Positions 1-9,511 of a DNA stretch of 64,000 nt are shown here, in pieces (the stretch's first letter is position 1; the number at the start of each line of letters is the position of its first letter). The stretch lies in NCBI GenBank assembly GCA_963792125.1, contig CAWBVA010000013.1:411092-475091 (forward strand), in the 5' to 3' direction. The translations under genes were made by a program, and so were the position numbers. Under the pieces are notes generated by a model. The model was not told the origin of the DNA. It ran no database searches and was given only the letters and a program-made list of their open reading frames with translations. The DNA comes from Methanocella_A sp963792125 (GTDB lineage: Archaea > Halobacteriota > Methanocellia > Methanocellales > Methanocellaceae).

Positions 1-2
1 TC

Positions 3-413
3 CTTGCCGTTACACCGGCAGCAGCAGCGGCGCCTGCGGAGCCGGGCGTGCATATCACGAAGTTGATCGTCGAGCCCGACGGCCCCGACTTCAACATCAG
101 CGTGAACTACACTACAAGCTTCATGACCAGAATTTTCTCGCTGTTGTTCGGCGCGAAGGTTGTACAGCCTGCCATCGTCGACCAGGTCTCGGTACTGGGT
201 GAGGTAAAGCTCGTCAGCATAGACACCTCGGCCCAGACGGCAAAGCTCGTCGCAAAGGACCAGGGACAGCTGTCCGGCGGAATGTACATTTACAACAAAA
301 ACGCAACGTTCCAGGTGCCTGTCGATAAGCTGGAGATAAAGGGCATGGCCGTGGACAGGCCGATCACGCAGAATAACACCGACAGTATCCCGACGTTCTT
401 CTATCGTCCGTAA
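3..413 (+). CDS. C-terminal part of an unknown protein, cut by the left edge
   Basis: The frame is open from base 3 and ends at a stop at 411-413, so the gene begins outside the window. An internal GTG at 48 could be read as a start, but the upstream codons (an Ala/Pro-rich stretch) are in frame and look like a linker inside a longer protein. The visible 136 residues are a linker followed by a domain of alternating hydrophobic residues, probably beta-rich, with no cysteines and no motif I recognise. No function is assigned. Confidence 0.5.
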   Translation, partial: LAVTPAAAAAPAEPGVHITKLIVEPDGPDFNISVNYTTSFMTRIFSLLFGAKVVQPAIVDQVSVLGEVKLVSIDTSAQTAKLVAKDQGQLSGGMYIYNKNATFQVPVDKLEIKGMAVDRPITQNNTDSIPTFFYRP

Positions 414-641
414 CACATGGGACACAAAGGCGTCCCGGATAGACACTATCCGCCCTGCGATTTTTTATCGGTCCTGGCGCTGGCGGATGACCGGGGTCAT
501 GGTCAGGTATAAGATGATGAAAACTCGTACCCGGGCCGATGTCGGGGCACGCGTGCGCGCGTGAACTGCCGTTTACATTAAAGACTATGCTCTGTGCCGG
601 GTACCGGCTGAGCGTATAAAAAGTTAAGTGAATAACTATAC

Positions 642-1154
642 TTAGTGACCTTTGTGCCCTTTGCGCTTCTTTTTCTCCGGCTTGAGCACGGAGTTGAGGT
701 CCACCATGTAGTTGCCCTCTTCCCGGGACATGACAAGCTCCTTGCGGCTGAGCAGCAGTGGCAGGTTGATATCGTATGTACCGTTCTCGACTATCCTGAT
801 ACTCTCGATGCGCTCGCCCTTGAAGCTATCGTCTCCGGGGGCCGGCTTCGCCTTTGCTGCGGGCTTTTGCTCCGGCGCCTTTACGGGCGTGGCTTCGACA
901 CGGGTATAGTCTTTTGAGACCTCCTTCGGCTTCCGGCCGGGAATGCGTGAGATAGGCGAGTCTCTGGCCTCGATCTGCGGCTCCCGGAGCGCTGCCCGGG
1001 ACACATACTCGGAGACCGTCTGGTGCCGCTCATCGGGCTGCGGCCTCGGGCGAATGTACTGGAACTTCTTGCCCCCGCATATGGGGCATCCCGTCTGGAG
1101 ATCGATGGTGCCGCTCTCGATGAGATTATTACAGTCCAGGCATTTGTGCGGCAT
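642..1154 (-). CDS. Zn-ribbon protein of the GTPase/DUF2073 cluster
   Basis: About 170 residues. The N-terminus carries a zinc ribbon: CLDC near residue 5 and CPIC about 20 residues later, followed by a basic, proline-rich low-complexity middle and a Lys/Arg-rich tail. The frame is open to 1205, but the ATG at 1154 is preferred: it directly precedes the ribbon, has an AAGGTTG-like ribosome site 6-7 bases upstream, and avoids overlap with the DUF2073 gene. It is the last gene of a three-gene minus-strand operon with an Era-like GTPase and DUF2073, a combination conserved in euryarchaea. The role is unknown; a nucleic-acid or ribosome-linked function is inference from the GTPase partner. Confidence 0.75.
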   Translation of the reverse strand: MPHKCLDCNNLIESGTIDLQTGCPICGGKKFQYIRPRPQPDERHQTVSEYVSRAALREPQIEARDSPISRIPGRKPKEVSKDYTRVEATPVKAPEQKPAAKAKPAPGDDSFKGERIESIRIVENGTYDINLPLLLSRKELVMSREEGNYMVDLNSVLKPEKKKRKGHKGH

Positions 1155-1165
1155 CGTTTCAACCT

Positions 1166-1513
1166 TCAGGTAATCGTCGCTGTAATCAGGTCCTGTTCCC
1201 GGCACAGGGTTTTCATCCGATCGGCGGGGCCGATGACGGTCATGCGCCGCTTGTTGCCGCCGAGCAGCTTTGCCAGCAGAGGGCGCTTTTGCTCATGCGG
1301 ATAGCTCTGGATCTCAATGCCGGAGAAATCGTCGTCCACCCGGGTCATCGTGGTCTCGATCAGCCGGGCCTCCTCGAAGGGGTCCAGGCCGTACTCGAGG
1401 ATGACAACCTTGCCGTGCATGACATCTTCCAGGATCATCGTCACTTTTTCCATGGTAGAGAGCGATTTAAGCTTGCGCTCGGAGATCATGTTAATCTGTA
1501 CTTCATCGGCCAC
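1166..1513 (-). CDS. DUF2073 family protein
   Basis: A 115-residue protein matching the archaeal DUF2073 pattern: N-terminal VQINMIS, a central KVTMILEDVM segment and a C-terminal beta-rich region. No enzyme motif is visible. It lies 4 bases after the GTPase stop and 11 bases before the zinc-ribbon start, so the three are probably co-transcribed. In archaea this family occurs beside an Era-like GTPase, suggesting the two act together; the biochemical role is not established. Confidence 0.8.
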   Translation of the reverse strand: MADEVQINMISERKLKSLSTMEKVTMILEDVMHGKVVILEYGLDPFEEARLIETTMTRVDDDFSGIEIQSYPHEQKRPLLAKLLGGNKRRMTVIGPADRMKTLCREQDLITATIT

Positions 1514-1517
1514 AGGA

Positions 1518-2153
1518 TCACCCGAACCTGTGTGCGATGGTCTCGTAGAGCAGTTCCATGTTGGTGCCGTTCAGCGCGGAGATGGGCACGACCGTGTGCT
1601 GGGGGAACGCGCCCTTGATGCGGTCCACCGATGCGCCTTCCAGGTCCATCTTGTTGGCCACGATCAGGATGGGCAGGTGCCTCGCTTCCATATTGCCCAC
1701 GACAGTGACGTTGACCTGTGTGTAAGGGTCTTCAATCGCGTCCATTACCAGCAGGACGCCGTCGAGGTTGTCCATCCACTTGATAGCCTCGATCACGCCT
1801 TCAGTAGCTTCCTTGGCCCGGCGCCGTGCCTCGTCCTCCGGGATGCCCATCTGCATGAAGTCGTGGAAATCGATGCGTGTCGCCAGTCCCGGCGTGTCTA
1901 CGATGTCGAGTGTAATTGATGCACCGTTCCCTCGTATGACGACGCCTTCCCGCTTCTTGACGCGACGCGTTTCGTGCGGGATGTGCGAGGCTACGCCCAG
2001 CGTCTCCCCGGTGAAGTCTGTCACGATGCGGTTGGCCAGTGTGGTCTTGCCTGCGTTCGGCGGCCCATAGATGCCGATCCTGGCTTTCTTTTGCCGGATG
2101 AATAGTGCCTTGATATGTGATAAGCTACCCTTGAGCCTCTTGATAAATGTCAT
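1518..2153 (-). CDS. Era-like small GTPase
   Basis: About 211 residues with the full set of GTP-binding motifs: Walker A GPPNAGKTT near residue 28, DTPG (G3) near residue 84 and NKMD (G4) near residue 161. It is an archaeal Era-like GTPase and lacks a C-terminal KH domain, unlike bacterial Era. The frame is open to 2177, but ATG 2153 is preceded by GGGGAG about 5 bases upstream and gives the usual N-terminus. It is the first gene of the DUF2073/Zn-ribbon operon. A role in ribosome biogenesis or nucleic-acid handling is inferred from family resemblance only. Confidence 0.85.
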   Translation of the reverse strand: MTFIKRLKGSLSHIKALFIRQKKARIGIYGPPNAGKTTLANRIVTDFTGETLGVASHIPHETRRVKKREGVVIRGNGASITLDIVDTPGLATRIDFHDFMQMGIPEDEARRRAKEATEGVIEAIKWMDNLDGVLLVMDAIEDPYTQVNVTVVGNMEARHLPILIVANKMDLEGASVDRIKGAFPQHTVVPISALNGTNMELLYETIAHRFG

Positions 2154-2402
2154 CCATCTCCCCTGCCAGTGTTCCATTATGCCTTTTTAACTATATTAAG
2201 CATATGCTGCTGTGAACTACGCAGGCTGGCACAGCGGAGGCCGGGCATGGTCCCTGCACCATAAGCAGACCTATTCACGTTCCCTGTACAATCGTTGCCC
2301 GAGGGGGCACTGCTCCACAAAAAAATTGGTGAGCCTTGATATAGTGAGCCCGACATCGATTATTATAAGATAATATTTTAATGTTGCATATCATATTAAA
2401 GT

Positions 2403-3014
2403 ATGAAAATAAAGAAAACAGGTGCAGTCCATATGGAGACAGATATGTCAGTAAGCGACGTCATGTCGCGCAGGCTCATCACCGCGGACGTGTCAGAGAC
2501 TGCGGACAGGCTGGCCGGCAGGATGGCCACAGGCAAGGTCGGGTGTATAATCATCACAAACGATACCCATCCGGTAGGCATCGTGACGGAGCGGGACATA
2601 GTTGTCAAGGTCGTCTCCAGGAACATCCAGCCGTCGACCGCGAAAGCGGAGGAACTGATGTCCCGGCCGCTGATCACCATCGGCCCGGAGAAAAGCGTGG
2701 AGCTTGCATCCAGGGAAATGATAAGGCACCGGATACGGCGGCTGCCTGTCGTGCAGGGCAAGAAGCTCGTCGGCCTGGTGACCGATTCTGATCTGCTGGT
2801 CATCTCATCGGAGCTGAGTGAAATCCTGCGGGACCTCATCAGGCAGAACAATCCGCAGGGCGACTTCGCCGATCGGGATGTCTCGGGCAGCCGCCCGGAG
2901 GAATTCAGGCAGGGCATCTGCGAAGTCTGCAACAACTTCCAGGAGTCGCTCGTCAACGTCGACGGCACGTACGTGTGCAACCGCTGCCGTGACGAGTTGC
3001 CTTTCTACCAGTAG
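2403..3014 (+). CDS. CBS-pair protein with C-terminal zinc ribbon (CBS-A)
   Basis: A 203-residue protein, or 189 if it starts at ATG 2445, which has GGAG 7 bases upstream and gives the typical CBS start MSVSDVM. Two CBS motifs (residues about 15-70 and 80-135) carry the G-I-V-T-E-R-D type nucleotide-contact signature, followed by a C-terminal treble-clef-like ribbon: CEVC about 25 residues from the end and CNRC near the end. CBS pairs sense adenosine nucleotides; the ribbon is the only extra domain in the five-gene CBS array and could be its output module (inference). It is the first gene of the array, with an AT-rich promoter-like stretch around 2360-2395. Confidence 0.85.
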   Translation: MKIKKTGAVHMETDMSVSDVMSRRLITADVSETADRLAGRMATGKVGCIIITNDTHPVGIVTERDIVVKVVSRNIQPSTAKAEELMSRPLITIGPEKSVELASREMIRHRIRRLPVVQGKKLVGLVTDSDLLVISSELSEILRDLIRQNNPQGDFADRDVSGSRPEEFRQGICEVCNNFQESLVNVDGTYVCNRCRDELPFYQ

Positions 3015-3029
3015 CGTGGTCGTGATATC

Positions 3030-3813
3030 GTGAAAGTCGAAGATGTTATGTCCATTAATCCTCTCACTGTAGACGTCGACGAGTTCGTCACTCATGCGCG
3101 CGAGATCATGCGAGACAACAACATCCAGAGCCTGCCGGCCGTCAAAGGAGGCAAGTACCAGGGCATGGTGACGATGCAGGACATCATCAACGTGACCTCG
3201 ACCAAGTCGGACGTCACCCTGAACGGCTACGTACGCTGGGAAGCGTCGACTGTGACCGGGTCCACGAGCCTGGCTAAAGCCGCCAGGGAAATCCTGAGCA
3301 CAGACGAAGGCCGGATGCCCGTGCTGGACGGGGACGGCCATGTCACCGGCATACTGAGCATGGTCGACATTTTCAAGGGCATCGAGGAGCTGGACCTGCC
3401 TGACGTGCCGGTCAGGGACATCATGACGCGCAAGGTAATCGTCTGTGAGCCGCACGATGACATTTCCCGGGTATGGAGGAACATGACAGAGTTCGGCATC
3501 TCCGGATTCCCGGTAGTAAAGCCTGACCAGGAGGTCATCGGCATGATCACCAGGGAAGACATAACCCGGAGGGGCTACGTAAGGTTCGAGCGGGAAAACG
3601 AGTTCAGTCAAAAAGCCGTCCAGTACCGTGCAGATGATTATGTCCACGCCGGCTATCACGGTCGCAGAGACGGACGGCTCCAGGAAAGCCGCCCGCATCT
3701 TCATGGAGCGCCAGATCGGACGGCTGCCGGTCCTGAAGGATGGAAAGCTGTCGGGCATCGTCGACCGATACGACATTCTTTCGCTATGCAGGAGGCTGGT
3801 CTCCGTTGAGTAA
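3030..3813 (+). CDS. Four-CBS-domain protein (CBS-B), frame broken near 3612
   Basis: Starts at GTG 3030 with MKVEDVM. Three CBS motifs are read in the first frame; the fourth (starting VQMIMSTPAIT) is in another frame that stops at 3813. Removing one A from the A5 run at 3610-3614 joins the frames cleanly into about 260 residues with four CBS motifs. This is either a sequence error or a recent frameshift. CBS pairs (Bateman modules) bind AMP/ATP or related ligands. It lies 15 bases after CBS-A, and its stop overlaps the TTG start of CBS-C, so the genes form one operon. Confidence 0.8.
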
Positions 3814-4789
3814 GCACGGCAATGACCCGGTAGGCGAGTTCGGGGAAAACCGCAAGAGCCGGGCCTATAACTCGGGACGCTTCGAGAGCGACCTGCAGCG
3901 CGGCCAGGTCACCCGGGACCTGAACTTCAAGCAGCGCCCGGCGAAGCACGAGAGCGGCATCATGGCCGCCTGTCACAGGGAGGTAGTCACCGTGCCGCCC
4001 ACGACCACGATCATGGGCGCGGCCCGCACCATGGTAGGCTACGGCTACCGTCGGCTCCCCGTTGCCGATCCAGGCACGAAGCGCATCGAGGGGATATGCA
4101 CGGTGCTGGACATCATCAATTTCCTGGGCGGGGGCGACAAGAGCAAGATCATCAGCCGCAAGTACGACGGCAACATGATCCTTGCCATCAACGCCCCGAT
4201 CACCGAGATCATGGAGGAGTCGGTGATCACCGTCCCGGACGACGCTTCGCTGGAACAGGCCGTTTCAATCATGATCGAGAAGTCGGTAGGCGGCCTGCCG
4301 GTTGTGGACGAGGACGGGCGCATCGAGGGGATCATCACGGAGAGAGATATCATGTACCTGATGAGCGAGACGGTCACGGGAATGAAGGTCAGCGACAGCA
4401 TGAGCAACCGCGTCACTACCGCGCCGCCCGGCACCACCATCGAGGCAGCCGCGAAGACAATGATCGCCAGCGGCTTCCGGAGACTGCCAGTGGTCACCGA
4501 GGCGTTCGTCTGCGGCATCATCACCGCGACGGACATCATGCGGTACCTCGGCAGCGGCGACGCTTTTAAAAAGCTGGTCACCGGCAATATCCGTGAGGCG
4601 GTAAGCGCGCCGATCAGCACGATCATGAAGACAGACATCATCACGGTAAAGCCAGACCATGACCTGAGCGACGTCGCTCTGCTCATGTCGAGGAACCGTA
4701 TCGGCTGCCTGCCGGTCATCGGAGACAGCGGGCTGGCCGGCATAGTCACGGAGCGGGATATTCTCCTGTCGCTCAGGAGGGCAAAATGA
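3806..4789 (+). CDS. Four-CBS-domain protein (CBS-C)
   Basis: About 327 residues. The frame is open to 3740, but TTG 3806 is the likely start: GGAGG lies at 3791-3795 and the start overlaps the CBS-B stop. A polar N-terminal segment of about 50 residues precedes four CBS motifs, each with an I/A-M box and a G-I-x-T-x-x-D end. No catalytic, DNA-binding or membrane segment is seen. The stop overlaps the next start (ATGA), typical of translational coupling within the CBS operon. The ligand and target are unknown. Confidence 0.85.
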   Translation: MSKHGNDPVGEFGENRKSRAYNSGRFESDLQRGQVTRDLNFKQRPAKHESGIMAACHREVVTVPPTTTIMGAARTMVGYGYRRLPVADPGTKRIEGICTVLDIINFLGGGDKSKIISRKYDGNMILAINAPITEIMEESVITVPDDASLEQAVSIMIEKSVGGLPVVDEDGRIEGIITERDIMYLMSETVTGMKVSDSMSNRVTTAPPGTTIEAAAKTMIASGFRRLPVVTEAFVCGIITATDIMRYLGSGDAFKKLVTGNIREAVSAPISTIMKTDIITVKPDHDLSDVALLMSRNRIGCLPVIGDSGLAGIVTERDILLSLRRAK

Positions 4790-5676
4790 CCCCCGTGTCT
4801 TCTACGGTCGCCCAGCAGGGCAGGATGACCACGCTTGGTGATATCATGTCGACGCCGGTATATGCCATTTCGGCGCACGACAACCTGGCCAGGGCGCGGC
4901 ACCTGATGCTGCGCAACGGCATCTCGCGGCTCGTCGTGATGGACGGCGACGACATCAAGGGCATCGTCGCCCGGAAAGACCTGGGCATGCGGCTTAACCA
5001 GGCCGGGCCGCAGTGGCGCCGGCGCCCGCTTGACCAGATACCCATACACCTGATCATGACTCCGGACCCGGTCACTGTCGGGCCGGACGAGACAGTGCAG
5101 AACGCGGCGCAGACGATGCTCGACCGGGACATCTCCGGCCTGCTGGTGTACAACGATAAGGACGGCGTGCTGGGCATCGTGACCAAGCACGACCTGGTCA
5201 AGTACTTCACGCTGGTCGGCTGCTCTCTGCGAGTGGGCGACATGATGTCAGGGCCTCCGCCGACGGTGAGCCGACTGAACACGATCAACAGCGTGATTGA
5301 GATCATGTCGGAGCATGGCGTCGACCGGGTGGTCGTCCGGGACGCGGACAACGAAAAAGTCTGCGCCGGCATCGTGACGCTGGACGACTTAGGCTTCGTC
5401 GAGATCAACCCGCGAGGCCTCGAGGACGTGAAGGAGAGCCGGCGGGAGGTGCCGGCGGGAAAGAAACGGCTGCGGAAGATCGTGGAGCTGCCTGCCGTCG
5501 CCGAGGACCTGATGGCGACGCCGCTCATCTCGGTGCAGCGGAAGACCATGGCGGAGGAAGCGGCAAAGATCATGGTCGACAACAACTTTGACATGCTGCC
5601 CGTCATCGACGAAACGCTGGTCGGGCAGTTCAACTTCGAGAATATACTGCAATGGCTGACGGAGGCCCCGGAATGA
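4786..5676 (+). CDS. Four-CBS-domain protein (CBS-D)
   Basis: A 296-residue soluble protein with four CBS motifs (starting TLGDIMSTP, PIHLIMTPD, RVGDMMSGP and VAEDLMATP). A charged linker rich in Arg/Lys/Glu separates motifs 3 and 4. The last motif ends with GQFNFENIL and has lost the usual T-x-x-D nucleotide contact, so the second Bateman module may bind differently. It overlaps CBS-C by the ATGA tetranucleotide and CBS-E in the same way. Confidence 0.85.
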   Translation: MTPVSSTVAQQGRMTTLGDIMSTPVYAISAHDNLARARHLMLRNGISRLVVMDGDDIKGIVARKDLGMRLNQAGPQWRRRPLDQIPIHLIMTPDPVTVGPDETVQNAAQTMLDRDISGLLVYNDKDGVLGIVTKHDLVKYFTLVGCSLRVGDMMSGPPPTVSRLNTINSVIEIMSEHGVDRVVVRDADNEKVCAGIVTLDDLGFVEINPRGLEDVKESRREVPAGKKRLRKIVELPAVAEDLMATPLISVQRKTMAEEAAKIMVDNNFDMLPVIDETLVGQFNFENILQWLTEAPE

Positions 5677-6434
5677 AAGTGAAGGACGTCATGTCGAAGC
5701 CTGTGACGATCGACAAGTCGGACCGCGTCTCGGAAGCGCTGGACCTGATGGACAAGCAGCACGTGCGCCGGCTGATCGTCAGGCACAATGGTATCGTAAT
5801 GGGCATTATTTCGCTGCGCAGCATCTGCGGGTCGCTGGGCTCGCGCCGGAAGCACAATCACCCGCCCTCGTTGTTCCACGTGGCCGACGCGGTCAGCAAC
5901 AGCTTCGCGGTCCTGGGCCCGGAGGACGACGCGCAGCAGGCCATCGAGGCGCTCAAGCAGGTCGACTCGGTGGTCGTAGAGGACGGCGCTATCCTCGGGG
6001 CTGTCTGCACCTCGGACGTCATCCGGCACGTCACTCCCGACGGCACCGTGGACACGATCATGCGCATGCCGGAGATCGCGCCCCCCGACGCCCGGGTCTC
6101 ATTCATCAGGAAGCTGATGATAGACAAGGGGATCAGCCGCGTGCCGATCATGGACGGTGCCACGCTCGTGGGCATCGTCTCGGAGACGGACATCGCCGCG
6201 GCCTTCCGGGGAGTCAAACGCCGCTCCTCGCAGAACCACCAGGACAACAACGTAGAGCGGATGCTTGCCCTTGATGTCATGCGGGCCGACGTGGTCACCG
6301 TCACGAAGGGCACCAGCATCAGGGACGCCGCAAAGCTGATGATCGAACGCGGTATCGGCGCCCTGCCCGTGCTCAACGACCAGCGCCATCTGGTCGGCAT
6401 TGTCACACGCCGGGACATCGTCCGCGCCATTTGA
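5673..6434 (+). CDS. Four-CBS-domain protein (CBS-E)
   Basis: About 253 residues. ATG 5673 overlaps the stop of CBS-D, has GGAGG upstream, and yields the typical N-terminus MKVKDVMSKP; the longer frame from 5652 would extend into CBS-D. It has four CBS motifs. The second is degenerate (it ends LGAVCTSDV and lacks the dVM start) while the fourth is canonical. It is the last gene of the array; a repeat element follows immediately. Confidence 0.85.
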   Translation: MKVKDVMSKPVTIDKSDRVSEALDLMDKQHVRRLIVRHNGIVMGIISLRSICGSLGSRRKHNHPPSLFHVADAVSNSFAVLGPEDDAQQAIEALKQVDSVVVEDGAILGAVCTSDVIRHVTPDGTVDTIMRMPEIAPPDARVSFIRKLMIDKGISRVPIMDGATLVGIVSETDIAAAFRGVKRRSSQNHQDNNVERMLALDVMRADVVTVTKGTSIRDAAKLMIERGIGALPVLNDQRHLVGIVTRRDIVRAI

Positions 6435-6436
6435 GG

Positions 6437-6637
6437 CCACGGAGGTTTCGAGAGGGCACGAGAGTTTTCAGCCACGAGAGGCGACACAAAGGCACAGAGG
6501 TATGCACAGAGGACGTTTTAGATAGATGCTTCCGATCAGCCTTTTCTTAAATAAACCTCTGTGCCGTCCTCTGTGGCCTCTGTGACCTCTGTGGTGAACG
6601 TCTCTGTGACCTCCAGATGCCTCTGAGACCTCAAGCG
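6437..6637 (+). repeat. Long inverted-repeat element of CACAGAGG units (copy 1)
   Basis: The left arm is built of GGCACAGAGG-like units up to about 6515; the right arm, about 6553-6637, is the complementary CCTCTGTG series. The unpaired centre contains gatcagccttttctt, shared with copies at 24750 and 25789. Short frames through it encode only HRG-H-type repeats and are not genes. It lies between the CBS operon and mscS. Confidence 0.8.
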
Positions 6638-6648
6638 AAGAGAATAAA

Positions 6649-6659
6649 AGTTTAAATAC
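6649..6659 (+). promoter_or_regulatory. TATA box of mscS
   Basis: AGTTTAAATAC lies about 25-30 bases before ATG 6682, so the transcript would start at or next to the start codon (leaderless). Confidence 0.5.
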
Positions 6660-6681
6660 AGTCAGCGCACTTTTTCTCTCG

Positions 6682-7825
6682 ATGCAGGAGATCGGCAATG
6701 CCCCCAGTCCGCTGCCAGGGGCGGAATCGGTGAACATCGATCCGCTGGCAAACGCAGTACAGAATTTCATCGCGGCACACACGGGCCTCGGCGTTTTTTA
6801 TGCGGACATGATAACGGCAGTGCTGGTCCTGATCGTGTTCCTGGCCCTGTCGGAGGCGGCCCGGTACTTCGTCATTTACGTGGCGCCAAGGCTGGTCACT
6901 AATACGAAGTCCTCGCTGGACGACGAGGTTCTGAAAGCCATACGCGGCCCCATACGATTGCTCATCATCATTATCGGCCTGTATCTCGCGCTGAAGACGC
7001 TGGACAACCTGTCTCTGGGCATTATCGGGTCGCTCGACATGCTGGCCACGATCATACTGATCCTTGTCGCGGCATACTTCGTGAGCAACCTGGTCAAAGC
7101 CGGGCTGCACTGGTATTCGCGGGACGTGGCCCCGCACACCGGCTCAGACCTCGACGACCACCTGATCCCGTTCCTGGAGAAGCTGCTCACAGCTATCATC
7201 TACATCATGGGGCTGCTGATGATACTCGGACGCTTCGGCATCCAGATCACGGCGCTGGTGGCGAGCCTGGGCGTAGCGGGCATCGCTGTCGCCCTCGCGG
7301 CACAGGAGACGCTCTCGAACGTGTTCGGCGCCTTCGCTATCCTCACCGACCGGCCATATAAGGTGGGCGACCGGCTGCTCATCCAGGGCATCGGCCAGGG
7401 CGACGTCACGGATATCGGGCTGCGCAGCACCCGCATCATGACTCGCAATAACGAGGTGCTGGTGATACCGAACCAGCAGATGGCCGGGTCTGAAGATCAT
7501 TAACCTGTCCATGCCTGACGCGCAGATGCGGCTGCAGATCAAGGCGGGCATCAGCTACAAGTCCGACGTCGATAAGGCCTGTGCCATCATGGAAGAGATC
7601 GCCAGGAACTGCCCGTCTGTGGCAAAGGAGCCGGCGCCTGCCGCCTACGTGAACGAGCTCGGAGACTTCGCCATCGGCATCACCATGCTGGTCTGGATTA
7701 CCGAGTACAGACAGGACTACAACGTGCCGGATCACATTTACCGTCAGATACTCGTGCGGTTCAAAGAGGAGAACATCGACATCACCTACCCGGTGATGAC
7801 GGTTATCCCGAAGGTCGCCACGTAA
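6682..7825 (+). CDS. MscS-type mechanosensitive channel, frame broken near 7491
   Basis: About 380 residues once the break is repaired. Three or four transmembrane segments (residues about 35-55, 85-105, 115-135 and 170-190) are followed by the glycine/alanine-rich pore helix (SLGVAGIAVALAAQETL near residues 195-210) and the beta domain entry (DRPYKVGD). The frame stops at 7503; the C-terminal alpha/beta domain continues in another frame to 7825. Removing one base in gggtctgaag (7486-7495) restores MAGSKIINLSMP. It is a plasma-membrane osmotic safety valve. Confidence 0.85.
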
Positions 7826-7961
7826 ATCTATTCCTTTTCCGGAAGAGCTTCGCATGACTGACGTGCGGCCGCACGCGCGCGAGGGCACGCGGCTGACCTG
7901 AAAGGGTATCTTTTAATGGGGAGAACTTGCGACCCTTACCGGCAAAGGCTTCAATGTCGTT

Positions 7962-8876
7962 TTATTGCCCGTTATAATGCGTATGTATGATAACAGGAGA
8001 CACCGACGGCCCGTCCTCGTATTCGATGGCTACCTGTCCCATGTCCGGGTGCACGAAGCCGGTTAGATTCAACGGCACGTCGACCCCTCCTTCGGCTTTA
8101 CAGATGACGTCGCCGAAGGTCACGTCGCCGGGCAGGTCGACATCGTAGCGGACCAGGTCGGTCCCTTCCAGGACGCCGCTGAACACAGACAGGTCCTGGT
8201 TAGTGTCCACTGCACCGCCATAGTCGAGGAGGTATGCCATGCTTTGCTGCGTCAGGTCAGAAATGGCAATATACCACACCATCCGGCCAGGATTATCGGG
8301 GTCGGTAATGTAGCGCAGGTCAGCCCTGATGCGATCGCCGGGGTAGGCATTTAGCCGCTGGCCGACCTCGTATGTGTTATCCCTTTTGTTGACAATCCAG
8401 CAGGCTATCGTCCAGTACTTGCCGGTGTCGTCGTGGTCCCATTCGAGGACCGGCTGGATCAGCCCGAGGTTCCCCTGCTGGAGCCCGCACCACAGGAACA
8501 GCGTATGCTTGATGTACTCGTCGTAGGCAGGGCGTTCGGGCACGGTCCAGTACGCGGTATATACGACGATATCACTGACATTTGGCTGTGAAGCATAGGC
8601 GATGTGCTTTGCTATCCTGCCCATGCCGTAGCCCGGAGCCGTGTCTATGGTAGTGTCCGGCGTCTCGTTCGCAGATGGCACGGTGTCGGGAATGCTGGCG
8701 TTAACCATAGAGCTGGTATTGTCTGGCGGAGCACCGACGTCCCCGGCTGCACTGCCGGGCAGGGGCGTGACTATATTGATAAATGCCATGACGGCAACGA
8801 TCCCGGCGGCAAGAACCGCAAGTGAAACGCCCATCCTGATGAAGCCAGATTTTTCTCCTATCGGACACGATTTCAT
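7962..8876 (-). CDS. Exported beta-rich protein, paralogue 1
   Basis: 304 residues: a short basic N-terminus, one hydrophobic segment (residues about 14-35, signal anchor), a Ser/Thr/Pro-rich linker, then a globular domain of about 200 residues. The domain is strongly similar to the neighbour at 9512-10519: both share AYWTVP, GLQQGN or GIQQGN, LIQ-VLEWDHD, ACWIVNKRD, YPGDRIRA and a C-terminal HTHYNGQ/HTHYDGQ. Tryptophan-rich motifs of this kind resemble beta-sandwich proteins such as G1 (eqolisin-like) peptidases, but I cannot place the catalytic Glu/Gln pair with confidence. Function unknown. A TATA-like TTTATAG lies around 8943-8951. Confidence 0.7.
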   Translation of the reverse strand: MKSCPIGEKSGFIRMGVSLAVLAAGIVAVMAFINIVTPLPGSAAGDVGAPPDNTSSMVNASIPDTVPSANETPDTTIDTAPGYGMGRIAKHIAYASQPNVSDIVVYTAYWTVPERPAYDEYIKHTLFLWCGLQQGNLGLIQPVLEWDHDDTGKYWTIACWIVNKRDNTYEVGQRLNAYPGDRIRADLRYITDPDNPGRMVWYIAISDLTQQSMAYLLDYGGAVDTNQDLSVFSGVLEGTDLVRYDVDLPGDVTFGDVICKAEGGVDVPLNLTGFVHPDMGQVAIEYEDGPSVSPVIIHTHYNGQ

Positions 8877-9068
8877 GTCAATCCCCGCGGTACCCTGCGA
8901 TTACAGACATGTCAGCAGGGACAGGTTGTCTATCCATGCATGCCTATAAATACGTTATCTTAAGATCGCTAAACTCTCCCGTTAACGGGACATCCGGGCA
9001 TAAAAATTAGTTATGTTTATGCGTGCAGCGGCCAATACTGGATTGAGAAAAATGCGCGAGGACCATTA

Positions 9069-9452
9069 ATGATGGAGTCTACCAGTTACGACCTGACGAA
9101 GTACAGGGGCCGGATCATCAGGGACGCAGTGAATACGTTCGAGACGGCGGGCTATTTCCAGGGCAAAGGCAGGCCTGCCAGGGACATCGTGAATGCGGTG
9201 AGCGAAGGGCTGCTGGACCTGCTGGAAGAGGGACAATCGAGGGACTACGATACCGTGCGGATGTACGCCGAGTGGCTGTACAACCTGATCCGCAAGGAAG
9301 GCAAGAAGATCGACACGACCATGGACTTCCTGGACCGGTTCGAGCAGATCGTCACCCGGCACCTGTCGAACAAGGAAGATGTGGATGTGGACGTGTTCTT
9401 CGAGATGTGCCGGGAGATCGTGGAGAGCAGGCACAACGAGCTGATCCGCTAG
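9069..9452 (+). CDS. Small helical protein of unknown function
   Basis: 127 residues (M1 or M2 start), highly charged and predicted almost fully alpha-helical, with no cysteine in a motif and no membrane segment. It lies between two minus-strand paralogous exported proteins and is transcribed the other way. An AT-rich stretch at 9000-9015 may hold its TATA box. I do not recognise the family. Confidence 0.6.
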   Translation: MMESTSYDLTKYRGRIIRDAVNTFETAGYFQGKGRPARDIVNAVSEGLLDLLEEGQSRDYDTVRMYAEWLYNLIRKEGKKIDTTMDFLDRFEQIVTRHLSNKEDVDVDVFFEMCREIVESRHNELIR

Positions 9453-9511
9453 AGCAAATACAGTACTTTTTTATGGACGCCTGAAAGCCATTGTCCTGAT
9501 CAATTGCGAGG

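Noticed and set aside
6468..6782. Minus-strand frame of 104 codons through the first repeat
   Set aside because: It reads the CACAGAGG repeat as HRGHRGHR-type sequence and overlaps the mscS start; no ribosome site.
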